A stretch of 64,000 nt of DNA. Origin: CAZJYI01 sp964550025 (GTDB taxonomy: Bacteria; Verrucomicrobiota; Kiritimatiellia; UBA8416; CAYOBW01). Position 1 is the first letter of the stretch. Each line of letters starts with the position of its first letter. The stretch lies in contig CAZJYI010000033.1 of assembly GCA_964550025.1 (NCBI GenBank), positions 19,947 to 83,946 on the forward strand. Reading direction: 5' to 3'. The notes under the pieces were generated by a model. That model did no database searches. It was not told the origin of the DNA and saw nothing but the letters and a program-made list of their open reading frames with translations. The position numbers and the translations under genes are program-made. Shown here in pieces: positions 51,101 to 61,800 of the stretch.

Positions 51101-52454
51101 CGTTGTTCGAGGCGTAGAAGATGTAGAAATAGCGGGTGTCGACCATGATATCGCTGATCGCGACGTCGCTTATCGTGCCCGTTGGCTGCATGGCAGAAGC
51201 GAGCGTACTGTTAGTGGCATGCCAGCCGAAGGTCTGCTGCGCGTCGGCAGTACCCCAGAATAGCGTGACATAGGCTTCCTCGCCGCCGAGGATGACGCCG
51301 CCCAGGGCGTTGGTTGTCGTTATATTGGTCACCGTTGCCGATGCCAGCGTGGGTTGACCGGGAGCCTCGACCGGCCCATACGCGATAAAGGAGTCATGGT
51401 TGCCGCCCTGGTTCATCCAGCAGGCCCAGATCCAGTCGGCGGAGCGGTATGTCTGTGATACGCGAACTTCGTCAATCAGGCCCCGGTGATTGAGCCAGGC
51501 GCTGCCGTCGGCCCGGCGTCCGCTGATTTGGAGGGGGTCATTGTTCTGGCCGATCGTTGCCGGCGGGGTGGGGTCAGTGAAATACAGTTGTCCGTCGATA
51601 TAGACCCGGGCGTCAGTCGGCGACTGCCGATACGTAGCGGCAAGGTGATGCCATTGTCCGTCCGCCATCGTCGTATCGCCGCCGTGTTTGTTTTGATTCT
51701 GAAGGCAGAGCGAGATCGTCTCGGTGTTGTTGAACCGGCGCATGTCCCAACCCCCGACGTCAACCCCCTTTGTGAGGAACATCTGCCAGTTGCTGTTCCA
51801 TCCGCCATCAACCCGGATCCAAGCGGATGCCGTGATAGTGTCGATAAAGTCATAGTCGGACTCGTTGGCAACACGTATGAAGTCGCCCGTCCCGTCGAAG
51901 TTCGCGCACTGGGCGCTCACACCCGTCCCGACAGAGGTACCGGTTTGCGTACCGCTGTTGTCGTTTGGCGAAGAATCATCGTAGATACCCGTTGTCTGTT
52001 CATCCGTGACGGTTTCGTTCAGATGAAACACGGCCCTGAAGTCTTCCGACCACACGCTTCCGTTGGTCGTGTACGCCGCCTGGCTGTTGTAGGTAGGATC
52101 GCCCCATGAAGCCCAGATGGATCCATTGTGCGCCAGCTCCGGCACCTGCACCCAGACGAAAGACGTACCGGCGGTGTCCCAGTCTTCGATCTCGTACTTC
52201 ACCTCGATGCCCGTGAGCGTTTCATTGGTCCAGAACCGAAGATCGTAGCCGTTGGCTGACAGGAAACTGCCGTATGTGAACCCGGGAATATGCGGCCCCA
52301 GCTTCACCATTGCAGGGAAGTTCGTCAGCGTGCCACGTCCCGCGAAGTCCGTGAACGTGATCTGACAGTCAGCGGGAGTCGCCTCCGTCCGTGCTGCGCA
52401 CAGGACAACACTCAACACCAGCACGAATCCGGTCAACTTTGACTTGGCGCACAT
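48183..52454 (-). CDS. Exported DUF2341 / LamG / fibronectin-like modular surface protein
   Basis: About 1423 residues from ATG 52454, chosen because AGGAGG lies nine bases upstream and a signal peptide follows directly (LTGFVLVLSVVLCAARTEA). In order: DUF2341 (FPAMVKLGPHIPGFTYG), LamG concanavalin domain (QWHHLAATYRQSP, LIDEVRVSQTYRSADW), alternating fibronectin-like domains (ELTWTDNFNTETGYIIQRSPDG), a beta-sandwich at about 580-800, a second LamG (QMATVTWNETTKSRKLYVNG) and a DUF1349-like concanavalin domain. It ends abruptly GTVLLIR without a membrane anchor. The last ~360 residues are paralogous to the protein at 62913-64000 and the first ~900 to part of the 3260-residue protein. Probably an adhesin or glycan-binding surface protein. 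Confidence 0.9.
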   Translation of the reverse strand: MCAKSKLTGFVLVLSVVLCAARTEATPADCQITFTDFAGRGTLTNFPAMVKLGPHIPGFTYGSFLSANGYDLRFWTNETLTGIEVKYEIEDWDTAGTSFVWVQVPELAHNGSIWASWGDPTYNSQAAYTTNGSVWSEDFRAVFHLNETVTDEQTTGIYDDSSPNDNSGTQTGTSVGTGVSAQCANFDGTGDFIRVANESDYDFIDTITASAWIRVDGGWNSNWQMFLTKGVDVGGWDMRRFNNTETISLCLQNQNKHGGDTTMADGQWHHLAATYRQSPTDARVYIDGQLYFTDPTPPATIGQNNDPLQISGRRADGSAWLNHRGLIDEVRVSQTYRSADWIWACWMNQGGNHDSFIAYGPVEAPGQPTLASATVTNITTTNALGGVILGGEEAYVTLFWGTADAQQTFGWHATNSTLASAMQPTGTISDVAISDIMVDTRYFYIFYASNNVTGKTAWSTLNQHFDTRLTGKSVTNLSAMTVNATEIELTWTDNFNTETGYIIQRSPDGSSWTNLMAMAADSSGYMDIGLSGESTYHYRIAATNALGLSDWSGPDQATTPARPNQIDTDFTEATFGDVGILRDVPNADLASITLDEANDRLVFATTGNTDMWGARNNAPIAYILKPDGPRWFMEAEVELATTGNQQVFGLTVYEDTDGANPDFTYGLDYWNPGTPKINLQGLGDNNPLVNVSAAGTTRVILRMLVEDNGGGPGVTRYTCKYDLLLGDGMQTLTTYDTSVTNARVGVALKTGNNGRIGYVHDLEIADIPAGQPLLSAQTVTNITTTTALGGVMLANTNANLTLFWGTNDAGTAFTWDATNALPAEQSVGAINGVALSNLVGDTTYYYVFYASNNVSGLAGWSDMNQSFDSGLSGLSLSDLAASAASEFRIDLTWTDSFNTETGYVVQRSPDGSSWATLGTAAAGASGYADATVAKSLTYHYRVAATNAVGLSDWSNVAQATTPAGTSDPNAPQHWWKLDEPSGFLARDSGLTGGMDGTLVRDGGGVGTLSWVTPANSRVGNALDYSYASGVSGGYVNAGDVSMTGTFTVNVWVDPNNVNDDWRFFAAKFRAGNRLFWVGQHADNGRMRYSISSDGANEIWLDSTGAVIGNHCWQMATVTWNETTKSRKLYVNGVLNAETNQVGVSLLTPRSSPFCIMNGYDTAGTLQYYGTADDVRVYDRELSPDEIRALYANPGAAAPALTIVGRDEFNGPELETGWTIDDREAADAHDLSSRPGWLRVAMAAGANTWLNSRDGAAMLYTDAPDGSFTMETRVDIATGNGDTPVVRSSGGIVVHDPSYVTAQFPFALYFWLGHNGTAISLSLQKPGGNLATAITGVSTHMYLKLYRDADAGTWVASYKVDAGDAWTEWVTVADGDLPNADVSDADIYVGTMTKTWGAGPANIDYDYFVIPEAPSTTGTVLLIR

Positions 52455-52563
52455 CAGTTCAACCCTCCTCATGGGGCCACTTCCATGTGGCCTGCAACGA
52501 ACACGAATCAGGACATTACTCAATCATCCCTGAGAGTGTCTCGTTTCTCCTCAAGAAAGTCGA

Positions 52564-52581
52564 TACCCATGAACATGGGTA
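52564..52581. promoter_or_regulatory. TACCCATGAACATGGGTA inverted repeat, site 2
   Basis: Perfect 7-base arms around GAAC, 110 bases upstream of the start at 52454. Identical arms occur at 62871-62888 and a near copy at 47910-47927. GTAG at its right end runs into GCGCCGG, so overlap with a family A hairpin element is possible. Confidence 0.5.
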
Positions 52582-52628
52582 GCGCCGGCGTGACTCACGA
52601 CGAACCGGCGGGGGCGTGCGTTGGGTTT

Positions 52629-52655
52629 GTAGTCAGACTCGCAGTCCGAAACCGT
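52629..52655. repeat. GTAGT-headed hairpin, single copy
   Basis: TTTGTAGTCA then GACT-CGC-AGTC then CGAAACC. The TTTGTAGT head matches the family B elements but the stem and loop are different. It lies in the 386-base gap between the two large surface-protein genes. Confidence 0.5.
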
Positions 52656-52712
52656 GCCGCAGGCTCTGGTTCGGACGGAGTGCCGTGCACGATCCACGGT
52701 GGACGAGAGAGA

Positions 52713-52793
52713 GATTATGTAGATAGATTAAATAGAAAAATGAAGGGTTCGCTTCCCCTACTTAATGCATCTACATAATCTTTCTACGTAATC
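52713..52793. promoter_or_regulatory. Three copies of GATTAYGTAGA in an AT-rich intergenic patch
   Basis: GATTATGTAGA at 52713-52723 and its complement forms TCTACATAATC at 52770-52780 and TCTACGTAATC at 52783-52793. The latter two are spaced 13 bases apart on the minus strand, the direction of the 52454 gene. Low GC and repeated 11-mers suggest an operator cluster or upstream promoter. Related GATTAYG motifs occur at 62660-62700. Confidence 0.5.
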
Positions 52794-52840
52794 TTCCCCT
52801 CCCCCATCGTCCGCGCCGATCCTGCGTTGCCGGGCCGTTT

Positions 52841-55800
52841 CTAGCGGACGATAAACAGCGTCGGTGGCGCATCTTTGATGACGGCTATGACCTTACCGCC
52901 GCCGAAGTCGTAATCGATCCTCGATCCCGCGGGGATGCTGGTGCCGGCAAAGGGGCCGCTCACCGTCCCCCCGTATTCGGCAATGACCCGGGTCCTGCCG
53001 GTCATGGAGCCCACGGCCTGGAAGTTGAGGGTGGCCTCACTGACATCAAGGTCGCCGCTTACGACCAGCTTGTCGTTCGTGGGACTCGGGGAGACGTTGA
53101 AGTCGATGGCCAGGGAGGCCCCGGTTTCAAACATGACATCGCCGTCAACCGTCAGCGTCGCGATGCCGCTGCCCGGAGCGAGCAGACTGTCGACGGACAC
53201 GTCGCTTGTTATGGTTCCTGCCCCCGTGATTTCACCGAAACCGGCCACGGCGATACCCGTGTTCCGCACAGTCGCACCGCTGTCCACGTGCAGGTTACAG
53301 AAGTCCTGCGCAAAGCCACCCGTGTAGCTGCTGGCAATGCCATATTTGCCGGCAAGGTAGCCACCCACCTTGTTGCGCTCCTCCGACGTCAAGACACGAT
53401 CGAACACCAGGACTTCAGCAACGTCCATCGGGGTGGCCCATGTGCCGCCCCCTGCCTGCTGGGAGCCGATGGAGAACGCGTTGGCCGGTCCTCCTGCACT
53501 GCCGGCCATCGTGAAGTTGGCGCCTTGTTGCACGCCGTTGATCATGACATGCGAGCCACTCCCGACACCTTCGGCCATCTGGACTTCGTTGATCACAAAA
53601 CCAATGCCGGCGTTGCCCATAGCGGGGACACCGAACATGCCACCGCCATGCGTAACACCCGGGCCGACTCCGTGGTTCATCAAAGCGAAACGGTCCCACC
53701 CGCCATTCTCCTGCCCCCAGAGGCAGTCATCGCCAGCTACGGATCGATAGTCATAGACGACAAATATCGTGACGTCGGGTCGAACCGCCGCGTCAATGGT
53801 CGTATCCGTTGGAATCCAATCATTACCGTCCAACCGCACGGCAGCCCGGTTGTTGATCGTTCCGTCGGAGAACACAACTGCAGTGGGGTCGCCGCCATTC
53901 GATGCGTTGACCCCAGAACCTGATTTGTCCGCCCAGGCTGTAACGGGGGCACCATCACTAGTCGGCGTTCCGTCCCCTTGAATATCGTTCGCATCCAACC
54001 AGAGGATACATCCCGTTGGCATGTCGCCCGAGGAGACACTCAGCGTCCCGCTCGCGACATGCAGCGTGCTGTTGGTGTCGAGACTGATATAGTCAGGCAG
54101 GGGCATGTCTCCAGAGGTCTTGAGCGTTGCGTCCGATTGAACCTCGACGGTCGCTCCCGTTGCCACCCCACCGTTGCTCAGGTGGAGCTGGCCGCCGCCG
54201 TAGACCGTTACACTGCCACCGGCCGTGAGCTCCGTTCCGACGCCGTCCACCGTGAGTACCGAATTGCTATCGATCCCGACACTTGCATCAACCGCTATCG
54301 TACCGCCGGCACTGAGACTGAGGTTACCCCCGGACAGGGTGAGCCCATCGGCCACTCCTCCCGGCACCGAGTGGGTAACCGTTCCGCCCGCTACGAACGC
54401 CACCAGGTCGACAGTGGGAACCCCGCCGTCCCAGGTCCCCGCGTTGCTCCAGACGCCGCCGGCATTGGCGGTCGTAATGCTCTGCACCACACCGGAAATC
54501 GTGATGTTGTTGCCGTCCGAAGAGACCGACGCGCCGGTGATATCGTAATTGCCGGAGAAAGGACCAGCCACAATGATCGTAGGCGTGCCGACCGTTGCCC
54601 CGCTGTCGCCGGTCATGATGACCGCGCCGTTCATGTTCACGGAGGGCCCGGTCGGTATGATCTTGAGGGTCCAGGCGCCCGTCGCATCGACAGAGCCGGA
54701 CGCATGGATGCGATCGGCCTGCCCGAGTGCATTGCCCGCGACTTCCCAGTTACAGGTCGAACCGGCCGCCTGGGTGTAGTCGCCGGCAATGTTCAGGGTG
54801 CCAACGCTGCTACCCGGAGCGACGGTCCCGGCGGCGATGACATCAGCGTTGATCGTGGCGCCGTCGCCGGCGGTGAGGGTACCCGAAACCGTTGCTTCCC
54901 CGACCCCTCCGCCCCCGTCGTCGATCGTCAATTGCGCAGCCGCGGCCATCGTCACGTCGTCGAAGGTCACGGACGCCGCCAGGATACCGGCATAGTTGGG
55001 TGCCGAGATGCCGTACCTGTTTGCGAGGTAGCCACCCACGTTGTCGCGCTCGCCCGACGTCAAGACCCGGTCGAACACCAGGACTTCGGCAACGTCCATC
55101 GGGGTGGACCACGCGGCGGTGCCCGCGTTCTGGGCGCCGATGGCAAACGCGTTGGCCGGTCCACCTGCACTGCTGGCCATCGTGAAGCTGCCCCCTTGTT
55201 GCACGCTGTTGATCATGACATGGGACCCACTCCCGACGTTTTCGGCCATCTGGACTTCGTTGATCACGAAACCAATGCCGGCGGTGCCCATAGCGGCGAC
55301 CGCGTGCATGCCATTGCCATGCGTAACGCCCGGGCCTACACCGTGGTTCATCAGGGCGAAACGGTCCCACCCGCCATTCTCCTGCCCCCAGAGGCAGTCA
55401 TCGCCAGCTACGGATCGATAGTCGTAAACGACGAATATCGTGACGTCGGGTCGAACACCCGCGTCAATGGTCGTGTCCGTTGGAATCGAGTCATCACCGT
55501 CCATCCGAATGGCAGCCAGGTTGTTGATCGTTCCGTCGGAGAAGACAACGGCAGTGGGGTCGCCGCGATTCGACGCGTTGACGCCAGAGCCTGACTTGTC
55601 CGCCCAAACCGTAACGGGTGCACCATTAACAGTCGGCGTTCCGTCCCCTTGAATATCGTTGGCATCCAGCCAAAGGACATTCCCGCCGGGCAGCGCGAGT
55701 GTGGTCACCTCGGGAAGTGTCAGGTGGCCACCGGTGATATTCAGGCTGGTTCCGCTGATCGTGGGGGCGCCGCCGGTAATGTCGACGTTCCCCGACGAGT

Positions 55801-58800
55801 TGATTGTTCCGCCCCGCAGCATGAGCGCCCCGCTAGCTGTGATCACGCCGCCATCCGAGGCAGTGAGGGATCCGCTGCTGAGAGTGACGTCGGTTGCGGA
55901 AAGCGTGCCGCTGACCGTCATCGCGCCCTGATCGATTTCGACGCCCTGGTCAATGGTCAGGTCGATACCCGGGTTGATCACGACACTGCCGGAGGCATTT
56001 GTGATCTCCAGGGAGTAGGCCGCACCGTTCGCAGCGACGGTTACCGTGTCGTCGAGCACGACGGTCCGATGGACAGACGTCGGCGGTTGCAGGTTGCCCG
56101 CACCCCCGCCAACACCCCACTCCCAGGTGCCCGGGGTGTTCCAGTTTCCGGTGGTCAGGCTGTACAGGGTGACGGTACCGGCGGCCGGGAGCGGATCGCG
56201 CGTGATGGTGACGCTGTCGCTGGCCGCCACGCCAATTGCATTGGTGCCGGTCACGGTGATCACGTTCGTTCCCACGTCCAGGGCAATCCCGTTGATCTGC
56301 CACGACGGTGAGCCCGGAGATACCGTGCCCGTGCCGCCTGTCAGGCTGTTGGTCCAGCTCATGAGGCCGACGACGTCGACATTGTTGCTGCCACCGATAT
56401 CGTAGCTGTTCACCGCGTATACGACGGTGTCGTTGGCATTGGTCACATACACGTACGGCTGGCTGGCGGCCTCCCGGAAGATCGTGACGCTGTCGCTGTG
56501 CGCGACACCGGTCGCATTCGTGCCGGTCACGGTAATCACGTTGTCACCCACATCCAGGCCAACACCACTGATCAGCCACGTGGACCCGGCACTGACGGTT
56601 CCATCCATGCCAGTCAGGCTGTTGGTCCAACTCATCGTACCGACGACATTCAGATTGTTGGTGCCACCGATGTTGGCGGTCAATGTCCCATGCGCAACCG
56701 AGTCGTTGCCATTGGTTACGTCCACCCACGCAAGACCGGCAACGTAATGGATACCGGCCAACCCGTTCAGGCGGATCGTTTCGACGTCTTCATCGCTCAG
56801 AACTTCGTCGAAGATGAAGAAGTTGTCGACCAGGCCGTCATACGGCCATAGTCCCGACGCGTTGTACCCACCGATGCCCAGGGTCCCGTTGCCACCTCCG
56901 GCAGTCTGCGTCTGGGTATCTGTGCTCGTGTCGACGTAGATCTTAGCGTCTTGCCCGTTGTAGGCGACCGCCACGAACTGCCACGCACCTACGTTGACAG
57001 GGATTCCCGAGTCCCAATCCGAACCGCCTGGATACTCCCAGTTGGTCCCACCACTAAGACCACCAACGTTGAGCCCGCGATCCCAACCGCTGTCGTCATG
57101 GCCGAACACACCTCGCTGGCCCGTCACGTCCGGCTTGACCCACGCGCCGATCGTGAGGGTGCCGTTTGCGGCGGGACTGATGTTGATCGGTATCCCAACC
57201 CCATTGCCGGAGCCACCGAAACTGGCCGCCTGGTCCTCGTGTCCCGAGGCATCGAGACCTGCCGCCCCGATGGAGGTCGGGTCAAGGCCCTGCCCACTGA
57301 CATCGTCGAACGCCGCCGGCGAGGAGCCCTCGAATGTGTAGAGAGCAAGGATCTGCCGATCGAATAGCCGCGTGATGGTGACGCTGTCGCTCGCTTCCGA
57401 ACCGGATGCATTCGCACCGGTCACGGTAATAACGTTGTCCCCCTCCGCCAGGGCAATGCCGCTGATCTGCCACGTCGGCGTACCGACGGAGAGGCTGCCG
57501 CTGGCCCCGGTCAGACTGTTGGTCCAGCTCAGCGTGCCGACGGTATAGGCATTATTCGTGCCGCCGATGGTGTAGGTGTCAACCGCGGTTGCAACGGTGA
57601 TGTTGGCGTTGGTCACATCCACGAAGGCCGCGGGCGGCGCTTCGTACACCTCCATTTCCCACACACCGATGAAGCCGGGGCCGCCTGAAACGTCACCGCC
57701 GCCGTTGCCCAGCAGGCGAACGCCCGTCACGCCGTATACAGCCGGAAACGAGAAGGTCACCCGGGAATGCAACTGCCCGCCCCCGATAAACGTGTCGCTC
57801 GTCAGTACACTGACATAGTCATCCGAGACTCCTGACACGTCCGTCCATGTCGTCCCATCCGTCGTCACCTGGACGTCGGGCGCCTCGAGTGCGGCAAAGC
57901 TGCGGGTCGTATCACTGGCAAACCAACCACCGTCGTCAAACGACGCCCCGTAGAAATGAACCTGGTTGATGCCCTGCCCGCTGCCCCACGTGACGCCGGC
58001 CCAGTCGAAGACATCACCATTGCCGCCGTTCCAAGTATCCACCCGCGTACCGGTATCGCCGTCATTGACGTTTCCAGAAACGCCCGCGTTCGCGTGGGGC
58101 GTTCCGTGACTTCCGTCATCGACGGTAGCATGTCCGGTGATACCCGTACCACTGCCAGCGAGCTCTGCGCCGAGACGGGTAATGGTGACACTGTCGCTGT
58201 GCGCGACACCGGACGCATTGGTGCCGGTCACGGTGATCACGTTTACCCCGACATCCAGGCCAATGCCGTTGACCACCCAGTCCGGAGATCCTGGAGACAG
58301 TGTACCGTCGGCACCGGTAAACTCGTTGGTCCACACCATCGTGCCGACCACGTTGGCATTGTTCGTGCCGCCAATGCTCGTGGTCGCTACCGCGTTGAAA
58401 ACAGTCTCGTTGACGTTGGTGACATTGACGTACGGGGACGTCGCGGCCTGCTTCGTAATGGTGACGCTGTCGCTGGACTCCACACCGACTGAGTTGGTAC
58501 CGGTCACGGTGATGACGTTGACACCAATATCCAGGACAACACTGCTGATCAACCAGTTCGGTGTGCCGGGCGAGAGGGTACCGTTGGCACCCGTCAGGCT
58601 GTTGGTCCAGGTCATGGTTCCGACGGTGGCGGTATTGTTGGTGCCGCCGATGTCGATGCTCGGCACGATGCTTGCGACAATGTCGTTGCCGTTGGTCACG
58701 TCTACAAAGGGAAGTGGGACAAGGTATGCGGCGTTCAAAACCGAGACATTGTGAGCGACTTCGACGTCTGAGAGCGGCCGGTCGTAGATCAGTATCCTGG

Positions 58801-61800
58801 CGATGTCGGCATCGCAGTGCTCAATACCGCCGCCCACTCTATCGCCCCATCGTTCAGTTCCAACGGTGAGGGGGTCGCCCGAGAAGTTAAGCGGCCCGGT
58901 GTTATCGGTAGTCACCGTTCTGTTGTTGGATGCGTCCGCGCTCGCGCTGTCCACGAACAGTTCCTGCAGCACGGCGTTGACGCCCGTACCGGCGGCGAGT
59001 CGGCCGGCGATAATATGATAGTTGCCGTCATTCAGATCTGTCGTCCCCACCGTCTGGCCGGCGTCGTAACTGTTGATTGTGGCCCGAGTATCCGCATAGA
59101 CCTTTCCATCGGTCTGGATGCCTGGAGCGATGCCGTGGAAATGCTGGCCATCATACAGCGTGCCGAAGAACCGATTTGGTGGACTATCGCCGTCCTGCGC
59201 ATTGACCTTCGCGACAACGAACCAGGTGTGCCCTCCACCTGTCACCAGCGCATCGAATGCGTCGACGTCGTCTCCGTGCATCCTGTCATTCGAGAACGCG
59301 ATGGCCTTCCTGTCAGACGGCGTGGCGTCCAGGAGCAATTGCGGCGCACCAATGTCCGTCGCCACATCGTCGCCTCCGCTGGCGGCCTGGTTAGCCCAGG
59401 CCGTGACGTCCGGGCCCGAGGTGGTCACGCCCGCTTCGGCGTCGAGGTCCTGTATCAGGTCTCCTGCGACAACGGTCCCCGACGTCAGCCGCGTGATGGT
59501 GACGCTGTCGCTGGCCGCTACGCCATATGCGTTCGTACCGGTCACGGGAATGACGTTGTCGCCCTCATCCAGGGCAATGCCGTTGATCACCCAGTTCGGC
59601 GTGCCCGCAGCGAGGCTGCCGCTGGCCCCCGTCAGGCTGTTGGTCCAGCTTAGATTGCCGACGGCATCTGCACTGTTCGTGCCGCCGATGTCGTAGGTCG
59701 TCACCGCATTCCCGACGGTGTCGTTGGCGTTGGTGATGTCCACACTCGGGAAACTGGCAATTTCCAGGTTGTAGACATAGCCCGTACGACCCGCGTTCCC
59801 ATTCTTGAACGCAAGGCCCACGCGTGCATTGTCTACATTGCTGTCATAGGTGTAGAATGTCACCATTCCCGCCCCGATGTCGTACTTCATGGTGTACCGC
59901 GCCGTACCCGCGACGGGCGTGTCCTCCTCGACTTCCATGCGGATCGTGAACCTGTGCAAGTCGAAATCCGCCGAGAACTCGCTTGGAGTACCGCCCCCGA
60001 GTCGTTGGAGCGCAGCGCGCTCGTCGTTCGCCCCCCAATGGTCAAAACCAAACGACCATACGGGCTTTGCACCGTCGGTATCCGTGTAAACGACCATGAG
60101 AAACTGCTGCTGGCTCGCGTGAGCCAACTCGAGTTCGGCCTCCATATACCACGACGAGGCACTCGGCCTCATGATGTAGGCGATCGGCGCATTGTTGCGC
60201 GCGCCCCACATGTCCGTGTTGCCGGTTGTGGTGAACACCAGCCGATCCCCGGGATCGTCGAGGGTGATCGACGCAAGACCGGGATTCGGAATATCCGTGA
60301 GGATGCCGATATCCTCAAAGGTAGCTTCCGTGAAATCGGTACCGATCTGTCTCGGGCGGACGGGAGTGGTAGCCTGGGCGGCAGTGGACCAGTCCGAGAG
60401 CCCCGCGCCGTTTGTCGCCGCGATACGGTAATGATACGTCGTGCCTTCCGAGAGTCCGCCGTCGTCGTAGCTGGCAGCGCCGGCCCCGGTGGTGGTCAGG
60501 GTCGTCCACGGCGGCATGCCGTTTGGCGAACGTTGGATCACGTATCCCGTTTCACTGTGGAAGTTGTCCGTCCAGGTCAGGCCGATTTCCGTTGCGCTGT
60601 TTGCCGCGGCCGCCAGGTCCGCGACGGACTTCCCCGTCAGGGGCGTATCGAAAGACTGATCAGCGGCGCTCCAGGCGTCCAGTCCGCTGAGGTTGTTCGA
60701 CGCATAGAAGATGTAGTAATATTGCCTGTCGCCATCGAGACTGCTGAGAGCGACGGCGTCTATCGCCCCGGTTGACTGGAGGGAGCCCGCCAGCGTGCTG
60801 TTTGTGGCTTCCCAGCCAAAGGTCTGGCCCGCGTCGTTGGTGCCCCAGTATAGTGTGACATAGGCGTCCTCGCCGCCAAGCACGACGCCGCCCAGGGCGC
60901 TGGTTGTCGTTATGTTGGTTACCGTTGCCGACGCCAGCGTCGGCTGGCCGGGAGCCTCGGCAGCTCCATACTCCATGAAGGCATCATGGTTGCTGCCCTG
61001 GTTCATCCAGCAGGCCCAGATCCAGTCGGCGGAACGGTATGTCTGTGAGACGCGAACTTCGTCAATCAGGCCCCGGTGTTTCAGCCAGTTGTTGTTGTTG
61101 GTGTCACGTCCGCTAATCTGGAGGGGATCGTTGTTCTGCCCAACCGTTGCCGGCGGGGAGGGATCCACGAAGTAGAGCTGTCCGTCAATATAGACCCGGG
61201 CGTCAACCGGCGACTGCCGATAGGTGGCAGCAATATGATGCCATTGTCCGTTGCCCACACTCGTCGCGCCGCCGCGTTTGTTCTGATTCTGGAGACAGAG
61301 CGATATCGTCTCCTCGTTGTTAACCCGGCGAACATCCCAGCCCGCCGCGTCAACTCCCTTTGTGATGAACATCTGGTAAATGCTGTTCCATGTGTCGACC
61401 TGGACCCAGGCAGATGCCGTGATCGTGTCGATGAAATCATAGTCAGACTCGTTGGCCACGCGTATGAAGTCACCATTGCCGTCAAAACTCGCGCACTGGG
61501 CGATCACTCCCGTCCCGACGCCGGTTCTAGTCTGCGCGCCGTCGTTGTCATTGGGCGATGAATCATCGTAGACGCCCGTCGTCTGTTCATCCGTCACGGT
61601 CTCGTTCAGGTGAAACACGGCGTCGAAGTCCGCCGACCACACGTCGCCGTTGGTGGTGTATGTTTCCTGGCTGCTGTAGGTCGGATCACCCCAGGAGGCC
61701 CAGATGGAATCATCGTGGGCCAATGCCGGTACCTGCACCCAGACGTAGGACGTGCCGCCGGTGTCCCACTCCTCGATCTCGTATTTAACCTCGGCGCCGG

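Noticed and set aside
56200..59750. CRISPR or satellite array
   Set aside because: Repeats are in frame with an uninterrupted protein and vary mainly at synonymous or loop positions; they are protein domain repeats.
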